Below are positions 8,819 through 17,769 of a stretch of DNA of 64,000 bases, in pieces. A program made the translations under genes and the position numbers. Below the pieces are notes generated by a model. The model was not told the origin of the DNA and did not search any database. It saw only the letters and a list, made by a program, of their open reading frames with translations. Source of the stretch: Streptomyces sp. NBC_00510 (GTDB lineage Bacteria; Actinomycetota; Actinomycetes; Streptomycetales; Streptomycetaceae); the NCBI GenBank assembly GCA_036013505.1, contig CP107851.1, positions 9,162,001 to 9,226,000 on the forward strand, written 5' to 3'. Positions within the stretch are counted from its first letter, which is position 1; every line of letters begins with the position of its first letter.

Positions 8819-10105
8819 TCACTGCCGGGCACGGTCGAGCAGCGCGCGCAGCACCGGACGCCGCGGCGACTCGCGGGGCAGGGCGCGCAGCGCCGCCTGC
8901 AGCAGGTCGACGTCGTCGTGGTTGCCCGGCCGGTCCAGCCAGTCGAGCAGCAGCCTGGCGTCGCCCCGGTCGCGCAGGGCGCGGCGCAGCCCGCAGTGGA
9001 GTTCCTCGCGCGCGTCGACGATGGCCGGGGCATCCGAAGCGGGCAGCAGCGCCCCGGGGTAGCGGGCCAGGGCCCGGCGGTGGGCGCCGCGCGCGAGGAG
9101 GGCCCGGACCTCGTCCGCGTCCGTGGTGGTCGGCAGCAGCAGCCGGTACGGGCGCGAGCCCAGCACCTGCGGGCCGAGCAGCCGGCGCAGCCGCGACATC
9201 TCGGCCCGCATGGTGACCTGGGCCGATTCTTGCTCGTGCAGCCGGACCGCCAGCGCGTCGGCGCCCAGCCCCCGGGGATGTCGGGCCAGCAGGAAGACGA
9301 TCTCCGAATGGCGCGGGCTCAGTTCGACCGTGCCGTACGGGGAGGTCAGCCGCGCCCGGTCGCGGGCCAGCACCTCCAGCCGTGCCGTCGCGGTCCCCGG
9401 TGCCGGGGCTGCCGGCAGCACGCCGCGCAGCCGCAGCAGCCGCAGTTCGGCCTCCGCCGCCGCCACGGTGGCCCGCACCAGGGCCAGTGCGTGCGGCGCC
9501 GCGATGTGGTCCCCGCCCGTCAGGTCGATGACGCCGATCACCGCGCCGGTGTCCGGGTCGCGGACCGGGGCCGCCGAGCAGCTCCACGGGTGCACCGGAC
9601 GGATGAAGTGCTCGCCCGCGTAGATCTGCAGGGGCCGCCCGAGCGCGACCGCGGTGCCGGGTGCGTTGGTGCCGGCCGCGTCCTCGGCCCACTCCGCGCC
9701 CTCGACGAAGCCGATCCGTTCGGCCCGCGCCGCCAGCCCCGGGGTCCCCTCGACCCACAGCAACCGGGCGTGCTCGTCGCCGACCGCCACCAACTGGGCG
9801 CTGTCCTGCGCCGGTTCGACGAGCAGGCTGCGCACGACGGGCAGCACGGCCGCCATCGGGTGCTGCCGCCGGTAGTCCCGCAGCTCCGCGGCGCCGAGCC
9901 CGGGGGAGCGGGGGCCGTCGGCCTCCGGGTCCACGCCGCGGCTGAGCGAGCGCTGCCAGGAGTCGCGGACGACGTCGCGCACCGGCCGCGGCGGGCGACC
10001 CGTCGTCAGGAACTCCTCGTGGGCGCGCGCCACGTCCCGCCGTAGGAGGTCCGGATCGGTTCCCGGCGGCCAGGCCGCGTAGGACGCCGCGTACGAGACT
10101 GTCAT
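8819..10105 (-). CDS. GAF-domain transcriptional regulator (AcoR-like without sigma-54 domain)
   Basis: 428 residues from ATG 10105, preceded by GGGGACGG. Residues about 25-230 form the GAF sensory region seen in acetoin/aldehyde regulators (S-W-Q-R-S; G-T-N-A-P-G-T-A; W-S-C-S-A-A-P-V-R-D). The middle (about 280-350) is a winged helix with S-P-R-H-S-E-I-V-F-L-L-A and the C-terminus is helical. There is no AAA+ sigma-54-interaction domain. It diverges from the aldehyde dehydrogenase gene at 10279, the usual arrangement for this family, so regulation of that gene by an aldehyde or alcohol signal is likely. A GCAAC-CCT-GTTGC palindrome (10192-10204) in the gap could be its operator. Confidence 0.85.
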   Translation of the reverse strand: MTVSYAASYAAWPPGTDPDLLRRDVARAHEEFLTTGRPPRPVRDVVRDSWQRSLSRGVDPEADGPRSPGLGAAELRDYRRQHPMAAVLPVVRSLLVEPAQDSAQLVAVGDEHARLLWVEGTPGLAARAERIGFVEGAEWAEDAAGTNAPGTAVALGRPLQIYAGEHFIRPVHPWSCSAAPVRDPDTGAVIGVIDLTGGDHIAAPHALALVRATVAAAEAELRLLRLRGVLPAAPAPGTATARLEVLARDRARLTSPYGTVELSPRHSEIVFLLARHPRGLGADALAVRLHEQESAQVTMRAEMSRLRRLLGPQVLGSRPYRLLLPTTTDADEVRALLARGAHRRALARYPGALLPASDAPAIVDAREELHCGLRRALRDRGDARLLLDWLDRPGNHDDVDLLQAALRALPRESPRRPVLRALLDRARQ

Positions 10106-10191
10106 GGCCGTCCCCGGAAGTAGGCACGGACCGGTGCCCGGCGGCACCGGGTGGGGTGCTGCCGAGTGTAGTTCCGCGGTGGCGCTCCGCC

Positions 10192-10204
10192 GCAACCCTG
10201 TTGC
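10192..10204. promoter_or_regulatory. Palindrome between GAF regulator and aldehyde dehydrogenase
   Basis: GCAAC-CCT-GTTGC, 5-bp perfect arms, sits 75 nt upstream of the dehydrogenase start and 87 nt from the regulator start. Position and symmetry suit an activator site; binding is not shown. Confidence 0.35.
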
Positions 10205-10278
10205 AACCTTGGGTGTCCTACGGTCGCGTCGAACGCCGTCCGCAACGGAGCGGGCGGCTCGCAATGGGAGGCCGCCCC

Positions 10279-11802
<1,524 letters not shown>

Positions 11803-11807
11803 GCCGC

Positions 11808-11857
11808 CACCTGACAGGGGTGCCTGGCCCGGCAGGGCCAGGCACCCCTGTCAGGTG
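11808..11857. terminator. Very strong bidirectional hairpin terminator
   Basis: A perfect 23-bp stem (11808-11830 with 11835-11857) and a 4-nt loop start 5 nt after the dehydrogenase stop and overlap the last codons of the convergent ligase gene. It can end both transcripts. There is no U-tract, as is common in Streptomyces. Confidence 0.9.
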
Positions 11858-12942
11858 TGGGTGAGGCGGACGCAGGCCGCGGCGACTTCGCGGAGGTCGC
11901 CGGTGCGGCGCAGCAGGTCGCGTTGGACGCGGGCACCGTTGCCGGTCTTGAGGAGTCCGGCGAGGGCGTCCTGCGCGGGGACCAGGTCGCCGTTGTCCTC
12001 CAGGGCGTCGCGTACGCGGTCGAACAGCGCGCGGACCACGGCCTCGGCCGGGGCGGGCTCCATGGTCACCGGGTGGACCAGGCGGCCGTCGATGCCCTCG
12101 CGGGCCGCCCGCCAGGTCGCCAGCCGCAGCAGGGCCACGCCGTGCGCCGACGGCGGCTCACCGGCCCGCCACGCGCGGGCCGCGGTCTCCACCAGCGCCC
12201 GCACCAACGTCGCCAGCAACGCGGTACCGGACGCGTCCAGGCACACGTCCGCGACGCGGACCTCGACGGTGGGGTAGGTGTGCGACAGCCGGGCGTCGAA
12301 GTACACCATGCCCTCATCGCGCAGCGCGCCGGTGGCGATCATGGACCGCACCAGCTCGTGGTAGGCGGCGGCGGAACCGAACGGCTCCACCGGACCGGCC
12401 GACGGCCACCTGCCCCACACCCGGCTGCGGTAGCTCGCGTAGCCGCTGTCCCGGCCCTGCCAGAACGGCGAGTTCCCGCTGAGCGCCAGCAACACCGGCA
12501 GCCAGCAGCGGATCCGGTCCAGGACCGCGACGCCCTCCTCGTCGGACTCCACCGACACATGGACGTGACAGCCACACGTCAGCTGCTCCTGCGCGGTCAG
12601 CCCGTACCGCTCCCGCAGCCACCCGTACCGCTCCCCGGTGCTCAGCTGTGGGCTCACCGGCAACGGCGACGTCGCCAGCGCCGCCACCGCGCCACCGGAC
12701 TCCTCAGCGTGCCGTGCCGCCTCCGCCCGCCACCGCACGATCTCCGCCGCCAGGTCCTCCATCCGCGACTGCGGCCGGGTGGCGAACTCCACCTGCTGAC
12801 GCTGCAGTTCCGCCTCGAACACCTGGCGGCCCGCCGTGCCGTCACGGCGGGCCGACGCCAGCACCGCCGTCGACAACGCCCGCGGCTCCCCGGACTCCGC
12901 GTCCAGCAGCAGGAGTTCCTCCTCCACACCGACCGTGCGCAA
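11851..12942 (-). CDS. Carboxylate-amine ligase, YbdK/GCS2 family
   Basis: 363 residues. Translation begins at a TTG at 12942 with AAGGAG 7 nt upstream; the protein then opens R-T-V-G-V-E-E-E-L-L-L-L, the family's invariant N-terminal motif, so an upstream start is unnecessary. GCS2 features follow: G-C-H-V-H-V-S near residue 135, N-S-P-F-W near 165, and the R-x-x-x-x-E-V-R-V-A-D metal/substrate strand near 235. The family makes gamma-glutamyl-type amide bonds with weak glutamate-cysteine ligase activity; in actinomycetes EgtA is a relative, but no ergothioneine genes are nearby. Its stop codon is inside the terminator hairpin. Confidence 0.88.
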   Translation of the reverse strand: MRTVGVEEELLLLDAESGEPRALSTAVLASARRDGTAGRQVFEAELQRQQVEFATRPQSRMEDLAAEIVRWRAEAARHAEESGGAVAALATSPLPVSPQLSTGERYGWLRERYGLTAQEQLTCGCHVHVSVESDEEGVAVLDRIRCWLPVLLALSGNSPFWQGRDSGYASYRSRVWGRWPSAGPVEPFGSAAAYHELVRSMIATGALRDEGMVYFDARLSHTYPTVEVRVADVCLDASGTALLATLVRALVETAARAWRAGEPPSAHGVALLRLATWRAAREGIDGRLVHPVTMEPAPAEAVVRALFDRVRDALEDNGDLVPAQDALAGLLKTGNGARVQRDLLRRTGDLREVAAACVRLTHT

Positions 12943-12983
12943 CGCTTCTCCTTCCCGGCGGCCGCGGGGGACGCGGACGCGAC

Positions 12984-13202
12984 TCAGGCAAGCACCGAAT
13001 CGTCCTCCGGGCGGGCCCCCGGCAGCCGCAGCCGCGCCGCGATCAGCGCCGTGTCGACGTCCCGCGTGCCGGTCGCCACGCACAGCGTGTACGAGACGTC
13101 CGCCATCCGGCGGCGCACCTCGGGGTCCCCAGGGCCGAGCATCCTCAGCGTCTCGTAACGGTCGACCAGGTCGTTCAGCACGGCGGGGTGGGCCAGCAGC
13201 AC
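12984..13202 (-). CDS. DUF5133 domain protein
   Basis: 72 residues from GTG 13202 with an AGGAGG 6 nt upstream; the CAT-like triplet at 13202-13204 is in another frame. The sequence H-P-A-V-L-N-D-L-V-x-R-Y-E and Y-T-L-C-V-A-T-G-T-R fits DUF5133, a small helical Streptomyces family of unknown function. It precedes the GCS2 ligase by 41 nt on the same strand and is probably co-transcribed. Confidence 0.8.
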   Translation of the reverse strand: MLLAHPAVLNDLVDRYETLRMLGPGDPEVRRRMADVSYTLCVATGTRDVDTALIAARLRLPGARPEDDSVLA

Positions 13203-13300
13203 ATCGTCCTCCTGCGGGGCGGTTCATGGGGTCAAGCCGCGTACCTGGCTGCCGCCTACCCCGGCTTCGTCCGGGCACGCAGGGGGAGCGCGGTGCGGGA

Positions 13301-14014
13301 TCAGCGGCGGGTCCGCTCCGGCAGGGCGGTGACGATGATCTCGCGGGTCGCCGTGCGGTCCTCGACCGTGCGGAACCCGGCGAGGGCCAGCGCGTCCAGC
13401 ACCGCCCTGTGGAGCGGGCGGCGGTGCGGCCCGGCCGCATGCCGCGCCGTCACATCGGTGCCGAGGAGGGTGCCCCAGCGCACGACCACGCCCCGCGGCC
13501 CCGCCTCCACGACGGGACGGTCCTCGCCGCCCGTGTGCTGTGCGAGCGGCAGGCCCGCGTCCAGCAGGGCCAGGCACACCGCCGTGTACAGGCGCCGGAC
13601 GTCCGCGCCGAGCCGATGGGCCGACGGGCGGGACGGGGTGAGCGCGCCGCGGTTGCCGGTGAGGTCGAGCAGCCGCAGGACGGTGTCGCTCACGGCGGTC
13701 ACGGTCAGCGTCCGGTGCGCGGCCATGGCGCGGTTGCGCAGCTCCAGCAGGGCGTTCAGCCCCGCGCCGTCGCAACCGGTGACGTCGCGCAGGTCCAGGT
13801 CGAGGCCGTCCCCCGCCTCCAGGGCGGCGAAGAGGGCGTGGCGCACTTCCGGCGCGGTCGCGGCGTCGAGCTCGCCGATCAGGACGGCTTCGGTGCGCGC
13901 CGCGCCGCGGGGACTGAGCAGGATGGTCAGGCGCGTATGGGACTCGTGCTGCCCGGCGAGTTCGGGTCCCGCGGGAACGGAGTGCACCCGCAGATCGGGA
14001 AACCGGTCCGACAT
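13301..14014 (-). CDS. STAS domain protein (anti-anti-sigma-like)
   Basis: 237 residues from ATG 14014 with AGGAGG 6 nt upstream. Residues about 35-125 are a STAS domain (L-I-G-E-L-D-A-A-T, then L-D-L-R-D-V-T-G-C-D-G-A-G-L). The usual phospho-acceptor position reads C-D-G-A-G-L, not D-S-S-G-L, so regulation by an RsbW-type kinase is doubtful. Residues about 140-230 form a second domain with H-R-L-G-A-D-V-R and V-V-V-R-W-G-T, resembling ANTAR-less actinobacterial STAS partners. It faces the DUF5133 gene and probably has its own promoter. Confidence 0.78.
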   Translation of the reverse strand: MSDRFPDLRVHSVPAGPELAGQHESHTRLTILLSPRGAARTEAVLIGELDAATAPEVRHALFAALEAGDGLDLDLRDVTGCDGAGLNALLELRNRAMAAHRTLTVTAVSDTVLRLLDLTGNRGALTPSRPSAHRLGADVRRLYTAVCLALLDAGLPLAQHTGGEDRPVVEAGPRGVVVRWGTLLGTDVTARHAAGPHRRPLHRAVLDALALAGFRTVEDRTATREIIVTALPERTRR

Positions 14015-14726
14015 GCCGTACCTCCTGCACTTTCGCTGCTCGCCGGTGCGTGCACCATCTCGGCGTGGAGTGATCGGAAAACGTGAACGACACCCGGAGG
14101 CCCGCATGAACATTTCCGGGCAAAGGGGTGACATCGGCATGATATGTGCTGGAGGGCGGGTTGGCGCCCGGTGTGCCGGGAGCGTCCGTCCGCGCGTCGC
14201 GACGGGGCCGCCCTCCCGGTCGGCGGTCGTACGCGGGCACCGAGGGGGCGGGGCTCAGGGAGCCGGGGCCTGAGCGAGCCTGTCCAGGCGGTTCACGGGC
14301 AGGGTGGCCCCGCCCGCGGGGTTCCGGGAGGAGTACCCGCCGTGGTTGATCAGGTGGCCGCCCGCGGTCGTGATCCTGGCGCACGGGACCGCACGGCCCC
14401 TGCTCCGCCGACAGGGCGGCGGCCGCGAGCCGCTCGGGCCCACCGACCCGGATGCGCGCAGTTGTGCAGGTGCCCGACCCAGAACAGATGGGTGTCGAAG
14501 AGGCGGTGGGAGGCCGGCCCCGCCACAGAGCCGGCCCTCCGGGAGTCCGGTTCCGAGAAGCCACACGGATGGGGACACCCACCACCGTAGGGGCCGCCAC
14601 TGACAACCGGCGGGTGCAGCAACGTCCGCCCCGGGGGGGGGGCCTGGCAGCCAACGGTGGGCAGGGGCCGCGGGGTGTTCCCGCCAGGGCGCCCGGCTGC
14701 GGGAGACCGCCCGCGCGACGTGAACC
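14015..14726. other. 712-bp region with no intact gene
   Basis: Between the STAS gene promoter and the DUF4235 gene there is no credible intact reading frame. It holds the STAS ribosome site, coding-like fragments on the minus strand (14255-14514, listed separately), and a run of ten G at 14633-14642, long even for this genome. I see no RNA gene. Confidence 0.6.
14255..14514 (-). pseudogene. Possible decayed gene remnant spread over three frames
   Basis: Three adjoining minus-strand frames give protein-like text that would join into one sequence with two one-base shifts: S-H-R-L-F-D-T-H-L-F-W-V-G-H-L-H-N (14514-14460), then R-V-G-G-P-E-R-L-A-A-A-A-L-S-A-E-Q, then A-G-G-H-L-I-N-H-G-G-Y-S-S-R-N-P ending at a stop at 14255. 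The low-arginine composition differs from the neighbouring shadow frames. I do not recognise the family. It could be chance, but three consecutive plausible blocks argue for a degenerate 3' end. Confidence 0.35.
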
Positions 14727-14993
14727 TCAGCCCGGCCAGACACCGGTGAGACGCCGGGTGACGGTCGCGCCCCCGCGGTCGACCGCCGCCTTGACGAAGG
14801 CGAAGATCGCGCCTTGCAGCGCCGCCGCGGTGAGCACCTCGGCCCAGGAGCGGTCCTCGTCGGTGGCGTCGGGCGCGTCCTGTTCGTGGCCTAGGGTCTT
14901 CCACGCCCGCTTGAACAACGCGCCGGCGATCAGCCCGGAGACCGCGCCCAGGGTCAGGCCCACGGGCTTGTAGACGATTTTCGACGCCTTCAC
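14727..14993 (-). CDS. DUF4235 membrane protein
   Basis: 88 residues. Starts M-K-A-S-K-I-V-Y-K-P-V-G-L, the DUF4235 signature, with one hydrophobic segment at about residues 9-27 (G-L-I-A-G-A-L-F) and a second near 55-70. Its start overlaps the DUF3618 gene stop by 4 nt, so it is the last gene of a translationally coupled trio with DUF3618 and the holin-like gene. In Streptomyces the trio is linked to the cell envelope; the molecular role is unknown. Confidence 0.88.
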   Translation of the reverse strand: MKASKIVYKPVGLTLGAVSGLIAGALFKRAWKTLGHEQDAPDATDEDRSWAEVLTAAALQGAIFAFVKAAVDRGGATVTRRLTGVWPG

Positions 14994-15406
14994 CCGCGCC
15001 TCCTCCTGGCGCGGCGCACCAACAGCAACACCCCCATCGCCGCGCCGGCGCCCAGCAGGGGCGCGCGATGGGACCGGGCGGCGCGTGCGGTCCGGCCGGC
15101 ACGCGCTCGTACCGCCGGGGCCTTCGCGCGGGCCAGCCGCCCGGCGTGGACCGCCTGGAGCCGCATGTGCCGAGCCGCCTTGACGGCCTTGTCCCGGGCC
15201 GGCTCCGGGGTCTTCTCCCGGACCAACTCGCCCATCCGGGACGCCGCCTCGTGCGCCTTGGCGCCGGCCTGGCCGGCCCGGCCCCCCAGCCGGCCCTTGA
15301 CGTCGGTCTTCGCCGTCAGCGCCGCGACGGTGCGGCCCAGTTCCTCGCGCGTCGCCTCGACGCGCTCACGCAGTTCGTCGGTCGTCGGTGACTTGTCGCT
15401 CGTCAT
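14990..15406 (-). CDS. DUF3618 protein
   Basis: 138 residues from ATG 15406, overlapping the upstream holin-like stop (ATGA). The N-terminus carries T-D-E-L-R-E-R-V-E-A-T-R-E-E-L-G-x-T-V-A-A-L, the DUF3618 helix, then about 70 Ala/Lys/Arg-rich residues likely to be helical, and one C-terminal transmembrane segment (P-L-L-G-A-G-A-A-M-G-V-L-L-L-V) followed by a basic tail. Probably anchored in the membrane with the coiled part in the cytoplasm. Middle gene of the coupled trio. Confidence 0.88.
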   Translation of the reverse strand: MTSDKSPTTDELRERVEATREELGRTVAALTAKTDVKGRLGGRAGQAGAKAHEAASRMGELVREKTPEPARDKAVKAARHMRLQAVHAGRLARAKAPAVRARAGRTARAARSHRAPLLGAGAAMGVLLLVRRARRRRG

Positions 15407-15813
15407 CGGTGTGCCCTTTCCTTGAGTTCCGCGATGTCGGCCTTGACGCTGTCGATGGTGGCCTCCGGCGCGGGCGGGGCCGCCCGGCCGAACTGCCTGC
15501 GGCCCGCCGCGGCCAGTACCGCCGCGACCAGGGCCAGGACTCCCGTGACGACCAGCGCCGCCGCCCACACCGGCAGCGCGAGCGCCAGGCCCGCGACGGC
15601 GGCGACGGCGAGCCCCTGCAGCATCAGGACCGCGAAGAGGCCCGCCCCGCCGAACAGACCGCCGCCCCGGCCGAAGCGGCGGCCCTTCCGGGCCATCTCC
15701 GCCTGGGCCAGCCGCATTTCCTCGCGTACCAATCGCGACAGCTGCTCCGACGCGCGGGACACCAGTTCGCCCACCCGTTCGTCACCGCCACCGCGGTGCT
15801 CGGTCGCGCACAC
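15403..15813 (-). CDS. Holin-X type membrane protein (phage holin family, actinobacterial)
   Basis: 136 residues from GTG 15813. Residues 12-45 are an amphipathic helix (G-E-L-V-S-R-A-S-E-Q-L-S-x-L-V-R-E-E-M-R-L-A-Q-A-E-M), followed by two transmembrane segments at about 52-75 and 80-100, the pattern of the actinobacterial Holin-X family. Despite the name these are chromosomal proteins, not lysis genes. First gene of the trio with DUF3618 and DUF4235; a common role in membrane stability is inferred from conserved linkage. Confidence 0.85.
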   Translation of the reverse strand: MCATEHRGGGDERVGELVSRASEQLSRLVREEMRLAQAEMARKGRRFGRGGGLFGGAGLFAVLMLQGLAVAAVAGLALALPVWAAALVVTGVLALVAAVLAAAGRRQFGRAAPPAPEATIDSVKADIAELKERAHR

Positions 15814-15971
15814 GGGCCTTCACCTGCCTCCGTCTGTACCACGTCCCGTCTTCCGCTCGCCCCCTCACTGCGCGCCTTCCCGGTCCGCACCGGCTCACGC
15901 GCGATCACCGTCCCCTCCTGACGTGACCTCAGGCCCCACCGGATCACGCCGCGTTCGGCAGGATGGGGACC

Positions 15972-16343
15972 ATGAAGACAACCTCCATGCCGCAGCCGGG
16001 CTCGTCCTGCCGGGGCTCCGCCCTGTCCCTGTGGTCCAAGGACTCGGTGCTCTCCATCGGCTCGGCGGGCTCCGTGCTCTCCATCGGCTCCGTCGGCTCG
16101 GTGCTGTCCGTCGGCTCAGTCGGCAGCGCCCTCTCCGCGGGGTCCATCGGTTCCGCCCTGTCGCTGCTGTCCACCGGTTCGTGGCTGAGCGTGGGCTCAC
16201 TGCTGTCCGCCGGGTCGCGCTGGTCGGTCCTGTCCTGGCGCTCCTCGCACGGTTTCCGCTCCGCGGGCACGGCCGCCGCCGTGGCCGGAGCGGCCGCGCT
16301 CGTGCTGCTGGCCCGTTCGGCGGGGGACCCGCCAGCGGAGTGA
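15972..16343 (+). CDS. Ser-x-x tripeptide-repeat membrane protein
   Basis: 123 residues from ATG 15972; the GGATGGGG just upstream is a better ribosome site than the one before the ATG at 15963. Residues about 20-90 are an uninterrupted array in which serine recurs every third position, with Leu, Ile, Val or Gly between (units such as SVL, SIG, SAG, SVG). Three units make a 9-residue super-repeat. A hydrophobic helix (A-G-A-A-A-L-V-L-L) near residues 105-118 would anchor the end. The pattern suits a thin beta-solenoid or a glycine-rich left-handed helix; no enzyme motif is present. It diverges from the holin trio. Function unknown. Confidence 0.7.
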   Translation: MKTTSMPQPGSSCRGSALSLWSKDSVLSIGSAGSVLSIGSVGSVLSVGSVGSALSAGSIGSALSLLSTGSWLSVGSLLSAGSRWSVLSWRSSHGFRSAGTAAAVAGAAALVLLARSAGDPPAE

Positions 16344-16441
16344 TCACGGGCCCGCCCGGCGTGCCGCGCCGGGGCCCGGCCGGGGTCCGGGGGTTTGGAT
16401 GGGGCGGCCGCGGACCGGTGGCCGTCGCATCCGACCTGGTC

Positions 16442-16845
16442 GTGCGTGTCCGCCCTGTCGCTGTGCCCGTCCTGTCCGTGGCGATGCTGGTGGCCGTGGC
16501 GCCCTCCGTACAGGCCGCGGACAGCTGGACGCCGCACCGCGACGGCGGCCGGAGCGTACGGCTCGCCGTGTACGACTCCGGGCGCGTCGGCCACGCCGTG
16601 ATCACCGTCCACCGGGTCGGGCGCGGCTGGGAGGTCGACGCCCTCGTCACCAAGGAGGTCGACGACCCCTCTACCTCGCCACCGACGACGGCGAGGACGG
16701 CGGCCAGGGCCGGGAGATCGGCGCCCAGTGCGGCTCCGCCGACACCACCACCCGCATGATCAGCCACACGGAGTTCCGCCGGCTGGACCTCGGCTGGGTC
16801 GACGGCGACGGCGTCCCCGTCAGCCGGCGCAGCGTCAGGCTCTGA
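16442..16845 (+). pseudogene. Frameshifted secreted protein gene
   Basis: Two consecutive frames make one good protein. The first begins at GTG 16442 with a signal peptide (hydrophobic V-L-S-V-A-M-L-V-A-V-A then cleavage after V-Q-A) and reads to T-K-E-V-D-D at about 16666. The second continues P-L-Y-L-A-T-D-D-G to a stop at 16845, ending with R-R-S-V-R-L. The join needs one extra C in the CCCC run at 16666-16669. The mature part (about 110 residues) has one Cys and a Thr/His-rich middle. I do not recognise the family. A sequencing error in the C run is the main alternative to true inactivation. Confidence 0.6.
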
Positions 16846-16899
16846 CGGCGTGCGCGGTGTCCGCGACCTCGCCGGAACCGCTGGCCCGCGACCGTAGCG

Positions 16900-17386
16900 A
16901 TGGGGTTCGACTGGACGATGGACTGCGAGCGTTGCCTGGAACCCTTGAACCCTCCCCCTGCTGAAGCAGGGGGATTCCTGGCTCAGGAAGCCCCGCAGGT
17001 CAGCGACCCGCAAGGTCTTACTCCCTCAACACCAGCCCGGACGGAACCTGCCCGGTTGTGTGCGGCAAAGCTGTGGTGGCTCGTGCTTGGTCCTCGCAAC
17101 GCGCCGTCGCGCCGGCTTGGCTCTCGCTCAGCACCACACCCACGCTACTCGACGGTCTTTCGCGCTGGGGGCGAAACCCACATTCCTCACCGGCCTGCAG
17201 GCCGGGGCATCCTCGGAGGAACCTGGTGATCGAAGGCCCCGAGGGCGGCTACGTGTGCGGACTGTGCCTGTTCACGGTGTAACCCCCCGGGTACAACAGG
17301 CGCCGCGAGGAGGAGCTGCGGCCGTCGCGGCCGAACGCCGCCGCCGCACGCTGGAACGCCGCGCCCGCAAGGGGCTGCCGGTCTGA
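16900..17386 (+). pseudogene. Small zinc-ribbon protein gene interrupted by insertion, stop codon and frameshift
   Basis: The 5' part starts at ATG 16900 and reads M-G-F-D-W-T-M-D-C-E-R-C-L-E-P; at 16945 a 278-bp foreign segment begins. The frame resumes at 17223 as L-V-I-E-G-P-E-G-G-Y-V-C-G-L-C-L-F. Joined, the halves give C-x2-C ... C-x2-C, a short zinc ribbon of about 68 residues with a basic Arg/Glu tail ending K-G-L-P-V at 17386. The tail carries two more lesions: a TAA at 17280 where TAC is expected and a lost G near 17325. Several independent hits mean the gene is dead. The family is not recognised. Confidence 0.6.
16945..17222 (-). mobile_element. Short remnant resembling the right end of an IS605/IS1341-type (TnpB) element
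   Basis: The segment splits the zinc-ribbon gene. Read on the minus strand it ends in a hairpin (16954-16962 with 16965-16973, loop GA) followed by a TCAA (complement of TTGA, 16945-16948), as in right ends of IS200/IS605-family elements, where TCAA is the right cleavage site. It also holds a 16-bp palindrome (17190-17205) and a TTTCGC/GCGAAA hairpin (17158-17176). No transposase frame is present, so it would be a non-autonomous or deleted copy, with the stretch beside the hairpin possibly an omega-RNA scaffold. No target duplication is seen, as expected for this family. Confidence 0.5.
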
Positions 17387-17769
17387 CACGGTGGCCATCC
17401 GGCACTCCGCGGACCGGCCGCCCGACCCGGAGGCCATGGCCCGGCCGGCGCGCCATGCCCTCCCGCTGAACGGCCCCGACGCGGGCGCGCCCTTCGGTGA
17501 CCGGCAGCCGTTGGATCGGGCGCTGCGCCGCGCGCGGCCGGCCGTACGGCGTCGGCCTTCCGACCGCCACCCCATACGCCCCGCCGGAGTCGCGGTCCTG
17601 CCCCGGTCCACGTCGTACCGGCCGAGGACGACGACGCCCTCGCCTGCCGCGTGGCCTCCTCCTGTTCCCGCCCGCGTGACCCGGATCACAGGCCTCACCT
17701 GCATAGCGGGCCGCCCCCCGGCGTCTTTCCCATGACGTAAGGGCGTGGCGAGACCAGGGGGCGGTGCTG
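17387..17769. other. 383-bp region without a gene
   Basis: Between the decayed zinc-ribbon gene and the sigma-factor gene no frame has a start, ribosome site and plausible composition. It must contain the sigma-factor promoter; I cannot point to a convincing -10/-35 pair. Confidence 0.5.

Noticed and set aside
15403..15813. Phage lysis holin
   Set aside because: The protein belongs to a chromosomal actinobacterial family and there are no phage genes around it.
16666..16669. Programmed -1 frameshift
   Set aside because: The CCCC context lacks a slippery heptamer and downstream structure; a simple base loss is more likely.
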